Shown here: piece after piece, positions 35,601-50,600 of the stretch
Position numbering within the stretch: position 1 is the stretch's first letter
How the letters are laid out: each line of letters opens with the position of its first letter
Source: Prinia subflava
Taxonomy: Eukaryota; Chordata; Aves; Passeriformes; Cisticolidae
NCBI RefSeq assembly: GCF_021018805.1
Contig: NC_086248.1
Span: forward strand, 55,309,485-55,373,484
DNA length: 64,000 nucleotides
Direction: 5' to 3'
Made by a program: the position numbers and the translations under genes
The notes under the pieces: model-generated
Told to the model about the DNA's origin: nothing
What the model saw: the letters and a program-made list of their open reading frames with translations, nothing else
Databases searched by the model: none

Positions 35601-38600
35601 TTAAAATATGAAAATCTAAAGCTTATATATGCTGGAAAGAATAAAAATTATTCTACCTTGTATTTCAGGTTTATTTCCAGAATTTTTTTGCATGTATTTA
35701 TAAATCAATGAGTAGTCCCACCAACACAAGTTTGTGTTTGCAAAATCAGAGTCTGTCTAATTCGTCACTTAAAGTGACTTACATTCAATTAAAAATGAGA
35801 GTAATCAAATTAATTGCAATACCTTGTTAAAATGCATCATTCTTAGCTCCAGACTTTAATATATGACTAGAGTATGGACACTTTCTCTGTATCTAGGAAA
35901 TAGAAGTGCTAGTCAGAAAGTCTTGTTAATATCATATCTTTTTTATTATTTTTTTTCTTTTCAGTTCGATTCCATATGAAGAGAGAATTTCAGGAATACT
36001 GAAATGGCTTGATAATGCCCAACCTGAGAGGTAACACTTTGTAGTATGTACCTGCTTTGTGAGACTATAGCTTAGAAAGATTTTAATGCCTACCAATTGA
36101 AATTTCTGTGGGTATTTGTGAAATATGGAATCTTCCTCCCCATTTCAAATGGTTATTTGCTGAACTTAAGCCTGTTCTGTATCTTATCATAGCTATGATA
36201 AGACTGTGGGTACAAAAGATTAAAAAGTGAACACATATCTGAACAGGATGTACTGTTTTATGAGTTTTATTTGATTGTTGTGTCTTTTTTCTTGGTGCGT
36301 GGCCTGTAGGAAACACTGAACATTCAGTTTCTAGTCTAAGTGTACGGATGAAAGATTTTATATGAAGGTTATTGCACAAGAAAGGTTAAATACATGCCAG
36401 TAATTGCAGTAAATAATTCAGGATGAAAAGTAAATGTCAGTGCTGATCGAGGTGTTAACTTTGTGATGTGTAAAGAAATTAAATATTTTATATGACGATT
36501 TGCTAACAAAATCCTAATATATTTGCAGTTAGAAGATTCTCTCTAGAGTCTCACTGTTTAGTCAGGAAAAGATCTTTCAGATGATAGTTTCATTTACATC
36601 TCGAAACGGATTGTTTGCCCTGGTGTCTGAGATCTTGAATTTTTCCAGAGTGATTTCTGATTACCTATGTCTTTAACATATATTGTTAAAGATATTGTTT
36701 CTGAAATTGTAACTTCAAAAAGCCTGTGTTGATTAATTACAAAACTCAGAGGAAGTTGAATGATTATATGTATGGACTGTTATCAAGGTTTACAGAGGTT
36801 ATTTATCATTCCTTTTAAAATGTCATTTAAGATTGCTTTTTTTTTTTTTTTTTTTTTAATCAAAATGTTCTTTTTAGATGCTGCCTCTAAATTCTCACAA
36901 TGTTCCATTCTTTTTTATTTCTGACTCAAGGCCTGATATATATACTTTATATATTGAACAACCAGATTCTTCTGGACATTCGTTTGGACCAGTTAGTGCT
37001 GGTGTAAGTAGTTTCTATATTTTTCTTCTACTTAATTGCACTAAAAATGGTGTTGCACAATGAACTTAACCAATTTATAAGCCTGAAAAAGACAGTAGAT
37101 GAAAAATTGCCATAACCATTTCATGACTTTTTATTAAGAACTTTTGCTTGTGGTTGAGCCCATTGTTATGATTCCCACATTGTGTGTGAATCAAAAGAAC
37201 CATAACCAAACAGACTGGCAGAAAATAATTTCAGATCCTACTATTAGAAAAAAATTTAATATTTATATTTAGATTGAACTTTAATTACATTAATATGCAA
37301 TATTTAGAAGCCTGGCAAATCCTCAGAGCTGTCTTTTATTTATTCCTACACTGTATTTCAATGTTTGCTAATTTGTAACCCAGAAGTACTACATTTTTAC
37401 TTGCATGAAGGCAAAAAGTTCAACCTTTAAGGACCTTAGATGTAACTGGTTTATCTCACAGGTAATCAAAGCCTTACAGGCAGCAGATCAAGCTCTGGGG
37501 ATGCTCATGGATGGACTTAAACAAAGAAGCCTGCACAAGTGTGTAAACCTCATTGTTTTAGCTGATCATGGTAATGTATATACTTCTTTTTTCAATTTAA
37601 TTTTACCAAGTCACTGTTTGATTCCTCTGTGAAATGTGTGAATTTAGTAGTGTTAATCCATTTTATAAACCACATTATCTTCCTTATTGTATGAAAAAGA
37701 ACTGCTTCTATGTTGCCCTTTAGGGATGGAGCAGACCTACTGCAAGCAGTTAGAATATATGACTGATTACTTCAAAAAGGTGGATTTCTACATGTATGGT
37801 GGGCCTGCAGCTCGCATTCGAGCACAGAATGTTCCAGAAGACTATTTTAAATGTAAGTATGGACCAGTCCTGGGATTGAACAATCAATATAGCGGGAAAC
37901 AAACAAACAAACAAACAACGAAATGGATAATCAGTCGTAATCAGCAGTGTGAGCACCTTTCTGTTTCTCTTAACTTGGTTTCAACATCCATGGATGTTTT
38001 TTGGGGTATTTTTTTCCAAGAATAGCTTTAGATGGAATTGAAGGTTAGAAAAGATTGTTGCAGACTCTAATTTGTACTTTCTTCACATGGAAAAATGAAG
38101 TAAAGGTAATAATTTCTTTTTTTTAACTGGAATTCAGGTCTTTCCTAAGTGCATTGCTCTTACCAGATTTCTTGTGCAACAATGACAGTCAGTGTGTTTG
38201 AAGCAATGAATATTTCTATGTTTACAAAGTTACAGAATCTGAACCTTAGCACAGTGGCATCTGAGCCTTGGTTAAGCCTTTCAGCTAGTATCTCAAAAGA
38301 ACAGAAAATTGAAACCATGTGAACTAAATCTGACTTGAAATAGATACCATGCTACCAGACTGGGGAAAAAAAAATTCCCAGAACCGTCTGTATCATGGAA
38401 AAGAATGGAGATAAAATCATGGAAATGCTCTATGTATTGACTTCAAAGAATTTGTAAAGTATTGTTAAAGACATGGTTATTGCAGGTCGCAAATAAGAGC
38501 TGGGATCCCATTCTACTTTTTATTAATGTTTTATAATTGTACTTATATTTAAAGGCACGATATTTATATGACATAAAGCAGACTTTCATTGATTTAAGTC

Positions 38601-41600
38601 AAACAAAAGCAGAGTAGTGAGCTGAGGATAAAATACTCATGGTTTTTCTGTGTCTCAGTCTCAATAAAATGGTTGACTCATTTCCTCTAATAGTCTTAGA
38701 TTTTCTATAGGAATTTTTCTTTCATGAAGTGCTCAGATTTGCTTTTTAGAAAGTTAATGTCAAATGGTTAAATCACTCTTCCAAAATGTACAAGGTGAAA
38801 ACACCAAGATAGACTGAAATTTCCTCTGTGACTGTTGCTGGAAGCAAAATACAAGACAGGTGCTCCAGCTCCTGTTCAATGTGAAAAGGTTATACTTCAA
38901 ACAGGGATTAGATAAGAGAAAAAAACCTCGAGTCTGATGATCTGTTAGCTTTAGGTGTAGGCAGTCATCACCGTGGCAGTTTCCTACAGTCTGTCCTGAG
39001 GTACCCAAAGTTCTGGTGTTCTAGATACTTCCACAGGCACACCTACTGGCAGTTGCCATTGGAAACATAACATTCTTACCTGTGGAAGGCTATAGTTGCC
39101 ACAGTCTTCACAAGCTAATAAAGAAAATCAACTTTATTGGCAAAACGCATGTTTTAAGTTTTTCTCATGAGGCTTTGTCCTTCAGTCGTTCAAATGTGTA
39201 TTAATTCATCTTTCCTTTTTAACAGTTGACTCAGAAGGAATCGTTAAAAACCTCACAGTGAGTAAATATTCTCATAACTTTTACTCATAGCTACTCTTAA
39301 TAGGAATCTGAAGAAAAACCACAGTTTGTAAAAACCTGAGACTATGGTGCCAGTTTAAATAGTGTACTGACTCCAGTGCACCAGGGGAGGCAGTTGCATG
39401 CATTGTTCAAAGATGATGCACAAAGGTTTGCCATAGGGGATCTCTGTTCAGAGAAAATTTTTCTGTGCTTCACTTTGAAAGAGAAGTGGCTGACTTCAGG
39501 GGCAGAAACTAGGGTATATCTTCATGATAGAAGAGAATACAGCACAGAGGTGCTTTAGACAGTGGCATCTGTTAGCACTGGAACACAAGTGTTGCACTCA
39601 GTCTAGGCTAAAGTAATTTTTCCACACAATAGATAGTGACATTGTAGAGCACATAGCCACAAAGGGTTGTAAAGGCTGGAAATATAAGTAGGAGGGGGGG
39701 ATTTTAGACACATTAATGCAGGACAGCCCTGTGAGGGCTTTTAGACCTGATCCACAAGGAACATCTGACTTAAAAAGTCCCTGAAGACTAGACGAAACTA
39801 AGCAGGTAAGAAAAGTAACTTCGTTCAATACTTGGCTTGTTCTTACACACTTTCTCTTAAGTTTCTGATTCTGGAAATTTTGGAGGTCTGATTTGAAACA
39901 AAGTACTAGGCAGGATGGGCCTTTGGCATCAGGCAATATGACTCTCTTAGGATCTCTTGACATATCACTGAAATAGTTGCAGTACTTTTAAATATGCTGC
40001 ACCATGAGAGGGCCCCTTACTGGTAGTTCTGCTTGGAACTGAGCCATGCTGAATGGATGTAGCACTTGAGGGCAGGTCCGAGCTTGCCTGTGTCTCCCCG
40101 GGTACATTTTGGGTACATTTTGACAGCTGAGTTCTAAAGGATACAAAGAAAGAAATGCAGAACAGAGTGCAAACCAAAGGAAGACCAAACCTATTTCTTT
40201 TACTGAAAGGTGATGTGACAGTACATGGTTCTTTCCTTATACCTTTTTTTTTTTTTTTCTGTGTGTGTGTGTGTTCAAGATATACATAAATACATGTAGG
40301 ATGAATGTGCTGGACAAACCAAAAAACTTGTAGGACAGTTGTCTTTTTGTATTTCTTTCCTTTTACAATTTAAAGTGAGTGAAATACTTAGACTGCTTGC
40401 TCTCTCTGTTCTTACAGTGTGCTGTAAGAACTTTCCCTTCTTTTCTTCACTGCCAGTTTGTTTTCTGTGGCCTGTCCTGGGCTAAGCAGTAGACAGGTGT
40501 TGTGGTACATTTAGGAGAAATACTCTCAGTTTGTAAAACTCCAGGGCTCCCAAATGGCTATGTTTCCAATAAATCACCACCAGAGGTCTCCCCATAGCCT
40601 GTTGAACATGTGGGAGTGGGATCAGTGGCTGGAAACAGCTGAAGGAGCTTTCTTAGTGGTACATCCCCTACCTTGCTGTATGATGTGGAGTCTGGCACAT
40701 CACAGAGCATTGGTATGAGGGCAATATCACAATTTACATGTTCTCAACCTCAGCTGAAACTGCTACTGCTAATAGTTACAGAGATGTGACATCTTGTGTC
40801 TTGTGGAAATAGCCTGGTATCAGGACGTGTCCTTTTTCCTTTTCTCTTCATAAATGGTTGGTGTATTTTGTCCCTGTCAAGTTATTAGAATGAGGGGTTT
40901 TTGCAGAGAAGGGAGTTGTGTGTTGTGTATTAATTGCCAGTGAATAGATATAAGTCATATGCTGATTTCCTCTATTTTTCCTTTTAATTAGACCTCTTCT
41001 TATGGGCTGGCAAACACATTGAATCCTTATTTTTCACGTTCCTGGATTCCTCTGTTCTTTGGTGACTACTGAAGCACAGTTACTCGCATGCCACTTGTTA
41101 AAGTCTGTATCCCGTGCAGAGCATACAATTCTAGTATTTAGAAGGGATGTCAGACTCCAAGCATAGCTTGCACAGCCTGTGTGGTAAAACAGGTCTACTT
41201 CTGTGGCCTACCCAGCTTCCTACCAGCTCTTCCCTTTACATTTTAAATATTCTGGGTTATCCCAGTGCTGGATTCCTGATCAGAAGCAAAACACGTCTGA
41301 AACTTTGCCATGATGCTTGCAGCCAGCTGGAATGGTTTCTAATGGCCATATTTAGTTAAGACTTTGCAGTATGTCATATGTTTATCATTAGGCTCATAAT
41401 TCCAAGCTCTTCCATGGCACGCCTGCTAATGCAGCAGTTATAAGAACACATTAAATGTGGGTATAAAAGCTAAGACCTTTAGCTAGCAGGTGAGCAATGG
41501 ACATTTACATGTTCAGGCTTGCAGCTAAAACCCTAGACTGTGCTCTATTGTGTGTACTTGGCTTGCTTTGTTATTTATTGCATGGTAAAGTGACAGAAGG

Positions 41601-44600
41601 TGGCAGAAATAAATGGTCAGGGAACTTTCTCTTGTGAAGTGTAATCTTACCAACTAGATGCCAATGGCATTAGTACAGAGATGTAGACTAAACAACTCTC
41701 CTGAGTGTCTTTAAGACTTAGATGTACTTTCACCACAGTATTTGTGGACTTGATATACAAACTGTATGTAGTTGACTTTCAAAGAGTTCCAAAAAAGTGT
41801 TGCTTTTCCTTGCATTGCTTCTGGGGCCAAAAGTGACATCTCCAGGTCATCTGAGAAGCTGTCTGTGAATAATGGGATTTGTGCTTGTGTTCCTATCGCT
41901 AAGATATTCCTGACAATTCTGAATGATGGGCAGTTCTTTGAAACTGAGCAAAACCCGTGACTGGACTCTTTCTTCTTGAACAGTGCAGAAGATCCCCTCA
42001 GCACTTCAAGCCCTACCTGACCCCTGACCTGCCCAAGCGGTTCCACTATGCTAACAACATTCGTATTGACAAAGTTCATCTTTTGGTGGATCGACAGTGG
42101 CTGGCTGCAAGGTAACAAAATTTGTGTGATTGTTATGCTATTTTTTTCATCCCACACTCATCCCTTTAATTTCCTTCACAGATGCTTCATTTCCTGTTTT
42201 GCTTTAGACTTGTTACATTGCCATGTTTGTTACACTTAAAGCCATAGTAAAAAGGAAACATGGTTGTTTTGGTGTAAGCAAATAATTGTACAGGACATAC
42301 AAAAAGACATGTGCACTGAAAAAGATCTTATAATCACCCTATTTTAAACTGTGTTCAAATGTTCTTGGGCCTCTGAAAACAGGATACCTGCACTTGACAA
42401 CTGTGTATTGAATTGGTATGGGGTAAAGACTATCTCTTTATTTTTCCATGTGTCTTAGCAATGGGTAGATAAAAATAATTGTTAGTCACTATGTCCGAGT
42501 ATTCTGTTGTGTTGTTAATTCTATAACCCATCCCCACATTATCTACGTGTCTCTTCACCTTTCAGAATTGCACTGTCTTGTAAGGCAAAATCCCTTGCAG
42601 TCTTATTTATATTATTCCACAGAGGCCAACAGCAGAGTTCTCCCATTGCAAGTTTTCTGTTAAAATGCCAAAGAATTTAACTAGGAATTCTTCCAACAGA
42701 TTACACTTGTTCTACAACCTGTAGCTAAGTAAAGGCTTTGGTTCAAAAATAGACATTTTTTCAATTTGCTCTGACAATATTTTTCACTGTGCACTAGCAT
42801 AGCTAGGATAATTTATTACTCTCCATAGAAATTTCTGTTAAAGGAGAAAGAGGTCTTCATAGAAATGAACACTGTGATGAATCATAAGTACTGCAATATG
42901 ATGGCAGAGTCAGTTCTCAAGGAATAATCTAGTCTGTGAGCCACCATGACTGTTATTAAGTGCTTCTATTTGTGCCATTTTTATTTATGCTCTGTAATGG
43001 TTTCTCCTTAGGGAAAAAGGTTTCACATCTTGTGATGGAGGTAACCATGGCTATAACAATGAATTTAAAAGTATGGAGGTAAGGTGACTTCTATTCTATT
43101 CTATTCTATTCTATTCTATTCTATTCTATTCTATTCTATTCTATTCTATTCTATTCTATTCTATTCTATTCTATTCTATTCTATTCTATTCTATTCTATT
43201 CTATTCTATTCTATTCTATTCTATTCTATTCTATTCTATTCTTGCCCTTTCTTATATTCAAAATCATGATGTGCTGGGTAAATCACCAGAATACAGAACA
43301 GTGATAGTTTTTGCAGTGTGCTTTTTCTTTTCTGGCCACAAGACATGTAAACTGTTAACACATACCAGGTCGAAATATTTGTATTGCCTTTCATCGATGT
43401 GGAAAAACAGGCTGGGCTTACCTGACTTGCTTGGAGACAGGTAGACTACAGTAAACCAAGCCTGCTATGTTTAGCTACAGGACACTGAATTCTTTTGTTC
43501 TTTCATTCTTCCCCTGAGGCAATGACTGAAAAATCTCCACAGGTTCTGGGAGTTCACCTGGGTGTCTGAAAGCCTGTATATTGTATGAACTTACAGGAGT
43601 TAATCATATCACCAGAACAAAAACGTGATTAGCTATGCTGTATGTTAGTATAGCCTGTGTTGCAGTTTCATTTCACTTTCACTTGTGGTTACAGTGAAAA
43701 TATATTGATGTCTTGAGCTTTTGGTTTTTATGTACTTTCTTTGATGAACCTTTAACAAAGGTCGATCATGCCACTTTAAGTCACATATTCTGTGCCTAAG
43801 AATTGGATCCTTCCAGATCTTTACAACAACGTTAAAACCAAATGTCAGTGATCAGAATTATGCTGAATGTTTGTAAGGAAAGAAGAGGTAAATTCTGGTT
43901 ACCATGGAAACCTTAATAATAGATAACCTTACACAAGTGCCACAACTGACGCCTTTTGTTTTCTTTTTTTTTTTTTTTTTTAAGAAAGGAGCAAAATGTC
44001 ATCTTTCTATAATAAATTGAAAATTTCTTTTCTGTTATGGACACATAATATTATTTTAGAACAGATCATTGTCCTGTTAGTCACGTTTCCTGTATCTCCT
44101 GGCAAGCAGCTCAGGAAGCTCATAAAGCAATAGAAACTCCTGTGAGACTGTACATACTATCAGTGTTCTGCAACAAGGCTTGCAGGCTCCAGAAGGGCTG
44201 CCCAGCCCTGCATTGTGCCATTGGTGGTTCAGATGCAGGTCTCTGCTCAGCTTGGAATGGCCTCTGCAGTTCCCTGGTCCTTGCTTTAACCATGGCCATA
44301 GACTCTTAAGTGACCCAAAGATGTCAGAGTGCAACAGGTACTAAGAGAACACCCCAAAACCAAATAAGATTCATTATATAGTTTAAAATATCCTTACAAA
44401 TGAATTTTTGCTTTCCATTTTTCTTCAAATTATGTGCAATGGCAGAAATTTGCCTTCCATATCAGAACAATCCTGTATTTTTCACTTCTGTGACTGTGAA
44501 AAGACTATTTTTGTTCCATTGTCTCAGATTTCATAAAGTGCAACTGAATTGGTTTGACTTTGGATAACCCATTTTTTGTACCATTACAATCTAGGCTATA

Positions 44601-47600
44601 TTCTTAGCATATGGCCCAAGCTTTAAAGAGAAAACAGAAGTGGATGCTTTTGAAAACATTGAGGTTTACAACCTTATGTGTGGTGAGTAGAAACAATCCA
44701 GTACTGTAGATGAAAAAGTTCTAGCATTTTCAGATACCAGTGTTGAAAGAGCTAAAAGAAGCGTAGCTAAAAATTGAGTGAATTAATTCAAAACCAAATC
44801 ACTGAAGCTATGCTCTCAGGCCTTCTTTACATTGCCAAGAAATTGACTTCCAGAAGTTGCTCTGCTTTGAAGGATTTTTCTGATTGTAGAAGAATTCCAC
44901 TATAGAATCAGAGGGAACCACACCTGCCACGTGGGTTTGCTGTCAAACTGACGTCTGTGGACTTGTGGATAAGAATCTTGTAGAGAGTGACTGCTCTTGC
45001 TTATAACTTAGGATGGACCATTGCAGTCCCAGCAGTGTGCAATTGAAGCATGTGCCTCAGAAAATATGGATTAAAGCATCACACAAAAATGCAACAGGTT
45101 ACTAGGTTTCACAATGTGATGCTCTTGCAATAGCATTTATACTTTGCATTAAACTGTCTAATCTTGTGAGTGTTATGACAACATATAAAACTGTACCTAC
45201 AGTGCTCAAATCCATAGTTACTAAATCTTGATGCAGTGGAAGATAGCAAAGAACCTTCAGATTTAGAAAACTGCAAGTTGGTGGGAGTAGTTACTGTAAT
45301 AGTTTAAATAATGTCATAAACTATTTCTTCTGCCTTTAAAAATGACTAGGAAATTAACATACTTGGAAAGAGAATAACTATAACTTTTTAAAATCCTGTT
45401 TTAGTCTTAAAGTATGTTTACAAATTTCAAATGTTTCAACAGATTTGCTGCATATAGTACCAGCAGAAAACAATGGAACACATGGCAGCTTGAATCACCT
45501 CCTAAAAAAACCTTTTTACAATCCTTTACATCCAAAGGAAGTCTCATCTCCCTCTTCATGTCCAGTTTCCAATCTGACTGCTGCAGATGACCTGGGATGC
45601 AACTGCACACAAGTAAATAGGGGTTTCTGGCATCTTTTAATCATCTTTGTCAAGTGTGTTCTGCTTTCGTTGTTTCTTTCTAAACAATGGATTCATTTTG
45701 AATGATTCTCTTATTTTTTACAGACTTCAGATAAGCCACAAGAAGAGCTAAACCAGAGGTTAAATCTTACCACAGAAGAAAGTAAGTAACAAAAAATAAA
45801 AAGGGCAGAAGTATTTCTAAATCTACACCTGATTTATATTTTATGTCACTGTTTTCAGTGGGAATTTTTGCAGTGTTAATAAAATTGAAAGTGAAGTAGG
45901 AAAATCAGGTCAGAAGCTTTTTTTTTTTTTTACTTTTCCTTTGCATTTCTTAAAAAAAATTCTGTTGTAGCAACATGTATATATAGGAATAGAATCTGAA
46001 CCCCATTAAAATTTTGGGAAAAAAACATACATATTTCAATGGTCTTGAAGAAAATCTGAGCACTGTCAGGCTATGTGACATAACTCTTGTTCTGACACTA
46101 TTATCCATATCCCTGTATTATCAATATCCATATCCATATCCCTGTATCCATAACTTTATCTTTCTCTGATCAAAAATTCCCATAGATACTTCTTTCTGCT
46201 TTTTTTAATGGGGTTTCTGGAAACTTTGGGAAACATTGTAATGCCTCCTAGTCAAATGAGATGTAAATTTCACTCCACTGTCAAGATAAATTCAAAATAT
46301 TTGCACTGGTATGAAATTTCAAAGAAACACAAATTTGCAAACCTGATATATTATATTGACTTTTGTACATTAAACATAATATGAAAACTGTTTTCTACAT
46401 TTTTTTATTCTACATATAAGCCTAAAGAACCACAGGATCAGGTTTACTCTTGGATCTATTTGTACTTGCTAAAGTTTTAATTAAAAATTTCTGTCTGCTC
46501 TCCTAACCCCCTGCACCATCCAAATTGTTATAGAAGAATAAATCAATAATTATTATTTAAATTTTAGTAAAGAAGGTAAACTCATCTCATTTGCCATATG
46601 GGAGACCCAAAGTTCTTCAGAAGGAAAAGGTCTACTGCCTCCTTTCCCATCATCCATATGTGAGTGGATACAGCTACGACATCCGGATGCCACTGTGGAC
46701 TGCATACACTGTGAATAAGCCTGTAGGTTATCAAAGATCTGTGCTACTCTTAATATGGGATTTAATGGATTAAGAATGTGCTCCATTCATTGGGAACCCT
46801 CTTTAAGGGCTGGTGGATGTCATGTGACTAAGCCTTTTGTGTCTGAAAAAGTGTCTTTGATATCATTTAAATTTCAGCTATCTTAAAATATAGTTTTGAA
46901 AAGTGGGAATCGCCATTTGTTAGGGACACAAAAGATATAGGAGAGTAGAGCTGCTGGCAAACTGGTTCTATTAAGCCTGTTCTGTAAAAGGGATATGATG
47001 TCAAGACAGTTCTCTATCTTGCCTGTCAGTTCCTGTGAAAAAGCAGGCTGTGATTTCTCAAATCAGAAGCTTTAAGCTTTCCTAAGAGCACCACGATCTT
47101 TTTCCTATTAAATATCCTTTATGCAACTCTATAAGACAATTTGCACTGATGCACATTTCTGTATGTTCTTTGTTCCCTGCTACATGATATAATTTCTGAA
47201 AAATGTAATTATAGTTGAATGAACCTCTGAGTGTTCAAGGGTATGTGGATCCGGAATAAGTTGTTTGAGTTTTTAGGGTCAGTAAACTAATGGACATTCA
47301 TGAGCTTACTTGCCCTTATAATTTGACCCTTTTTCTAAGTTGCCTTGAGGAAATAGTTTCTATATTGATTCTTCTATCTGAAGAGGACTGTTATTGATGT
47401 CTATGTGATTCCTTATTTCATCAGTACAAATATGAGGAAATTATTTTCCTCAAATATATGCTGGTAAAATGATAGTATTTCAGAAAATTTCACTCCATAC
47501 TTTTTACTGATTCTTCACTGCCTTAGCTGAAAGATCATCAATCCAATCCTAAGAAGGCTAAAAATCATTTAAACAAATGTCCATTTCAACAAGGACTGTT

Positions 47601-50600
47601 TATACTTCATATTTGAAAATCTGCCCTTGAACCTTGCTATGAAAGTGCATTACCCAAATAAAAACTAGTTAACTGTGGGCATATTTTTGTCTGATTTTGC
47701 TTTAAAAAGATTAAAAAGTCCCACCAGAGCTGCAGTCTTCTTAATATTGAGCTTAAAGATAGCTCAAAAACCCAAATAACTTTTCAGATTTTTTCCTTTG
47801 TTGAAAAACAATTTTCTCAGTTAGAGAATTAGAATCATGGAAGGTTAGGGGGTTGGAATGGACCTTAAAGATCATTTAATCCCATGGGCAGGGACATCTC
47901 CCACTAGACCAGATTGCTCAAGGCCTTATCCAACCTGGCTTTGAATATTGCCAGGGTTGGGGCATCCATGACCTCCCTGGGCAACCTGTTCCAGTGTCTC
48001 ACAACCCTCACATAAAGAATTTCTTCCTAACATCTAACTAAATTTCCCCTCTTTCAATTTGTACCCACTACTCCTTGTCTTATCACTACAGTTCTTGACA
48101 AAGAGACCCTCTCTGGCTTTCCTGTAGGTCCCCTTCAGATATCAGAAGTGTATAAAGAAAGTTTGTGCTCAATTTAACATCTAAATTAAGAGAAATACAT
48201 ATTTTGCAGGAGTTTCTTCTAACAGTTTATGCAACATTGTGGGAAGCAGTGAATGACTGAGACTGAAGTACTGGAGGATATAGGTCACAGCAGATTCTAA
48301 TCCAATGATGTATGTTTACTATAGAAAGAATAAGAAATAATAAATTCCTTCTGTAATAGTGTCAGAGACACAAGAGTGAAAGGCTCTGAGTGTAAGAGCT
48401 CACACACTTACCTTGCACAGTAAGCTGACATGATGATTTTTTATTACGTGAGCTAATCGAGGGAAACAGGCTTTGTAAATTATAACACCAGTGGAAGGAC
48501 AGAGGGTTAGAGCCAACACCATTATTGTGAGATTTGGCTGCAATACTTTGGAATGACAGAAAGTTGCCCTTTCTACAGAATTTTTATTGCACCCTAGGTT
48601 AACTGTGTTTGGGTGTAGCCTGTGCAGTGCTTTACACAATTTGTAAGACTGAGTATATCTCATCATTATGTAGCTATAAAGAAGGGCTTAAATATTAAAC
48701 TAGGTAATACAGGCTGTGTTTTTGCTTTTTATGGTTCTTTGACCTGAAATAGAAGGGGCCAAATTGGTGATGAATGGTTGGGATTTTTTTGGTTCTTTTT
48801 TTGACACATGATCTGCTCAGGAGTCAAAGGAAGACTTTTGTCTTTTATAGTTCATTCCATGTGGTATATATGTTTTCCATTAATATAAAACCTGACCATA
48901 ATATGGCATGTACTTGAATTCTGATAAAAGTAACTAAAGAAATTAAGTCAAGGAGTGCAAAGATGCACAAGAAGAACATTCCAATTCTTTATTTTTGCTT
49001 GGTTTTGATTGATCGAAACAAATAATGAAAATCAAATTAGATATTTAACTTCTGCTTATAAAGGTATAATGCAAAATATATTCCAGTCTTACCAAAAAAA
49101 AATAAATTAAATGCAAATGAGGATGAAAAAAAAGTTAAACACAAAAAAGCATATTCAGATGATTTAATTTTATTGTAAAATTATGAAAAACTGTGTAGAA
49201 AATATTATAGAAAAAAAAAGTGAAGGCTATATAAAGAATTCTAGTCATCAGAATAATTTTTGGCCAGATCTTAGCATGTTAACCTGTTTTGGAGAAGTCA
49301 GTAAAGCCAGTAAAATGTGCTAAATTTACCATGGGTTTCTTTATCTGTGACTCTTCCACAGCACAGATTCTCAGGGAGGCTGCATCCTCAGATGCCTAGA
49401 TGAGGTGATAGTGTCATTTTTATATACTGCTGCTTTCCAGGAGGATGTGACATCAAGTTTGTGTTTCCAAAAATACGTAAAAGTGACGAATGAGTCAAAT
49501 GTGAAATCTGCTTTTGCCTAAGGTATAACCTTATTTTGCTGCTACAGTTTTGCCTGGTGCATACGGATTTCCCTGAATTACCTAAAAACAGAAGTAGAAG
49601 GAAAACACTACCCAGAAAACATTAGTGTCCATTACTTGCATTGACCTGATTCACTATGAAAATAAGAGAAGATTCAATGAAGTCCATTCTAGCAAGTTAA
49701 AGCCATACAAAGCATTGGCTTAGCCACAGCCGTGGGTGTAAGACTTTTTTTTTCCTTTTCACAGGAAAACACATCTCCTCTTCCTCCCACTATTTCAGAC
49801 TGTCTGCGGCCTGATGTTAGAATCCCTGTTGCTTGGAGCCAAAATTGTTCCGACTACCCAGAAGGGCTGACCTTGACCCACAGTTTCCTCTATCCTCCCA
49901 GTGAGCATGGTTCTTTTTATAGAGAGACCTTAGAAAGTCTTAATCAGCTGGATGTGGGTTTATGTTTAAACATACACCCAAACACCAAAACAAACTTCTT
50001 TGGATCAGCATGTTGGGCAGAAAAAGGTTTCCAGTGTTCACAGACTGACCAAAAGCAGGGCAGCTGCAACTTGTATCTGAATATTTTTGGTTTAGAACAC
50101 TTAAAGGGTTTTTTTTAAATGGAACAACTTGAATGTGATGAAAACTGGTTGGTATGATGTAAAGGGTTGGAAGGAAAGGCTGTTTCTCTTCCTCTGCACA
50201 AATATTCATTTCCTATTTTCAAATTTGATAATTATTATTTATTGAGTAGGTTTTTTGAGCAAATTTGGAGATATGTTTGCAGTAGGATCATGCACTCATG
50301 CTCAAATGTAAAATGTAATTGAATTACATGTACCTACTATTTATATTGACATATGAACCAATTGATCTTTGTATAGTATTGTATATTGTATTGAATGTAT
50401 ATAGTGTATATACATTCACTTATATTTTGGTCTTTTTATATAGACTACAATTCATCTGATCTTGAACAGTATGATGCCTTACTCACCAGCAATATTGTTC
50501 CCATGTATAAAGCTTTCAAAGGTAGGTTGCAAAATTTTGATTATTTATGATTAGTTTTCTATAATTATTGTTCTGGATTTGATAAAGCTATCACAAAAAT

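Noticed and set aside
43084..43269. 61-codon Phe-Tyr-Ser-Ile-Leu repeat open frame
   Set aside because: Translation of the TATTC microsatellite just after the exon 16 donor; exon 16 splices out before it.
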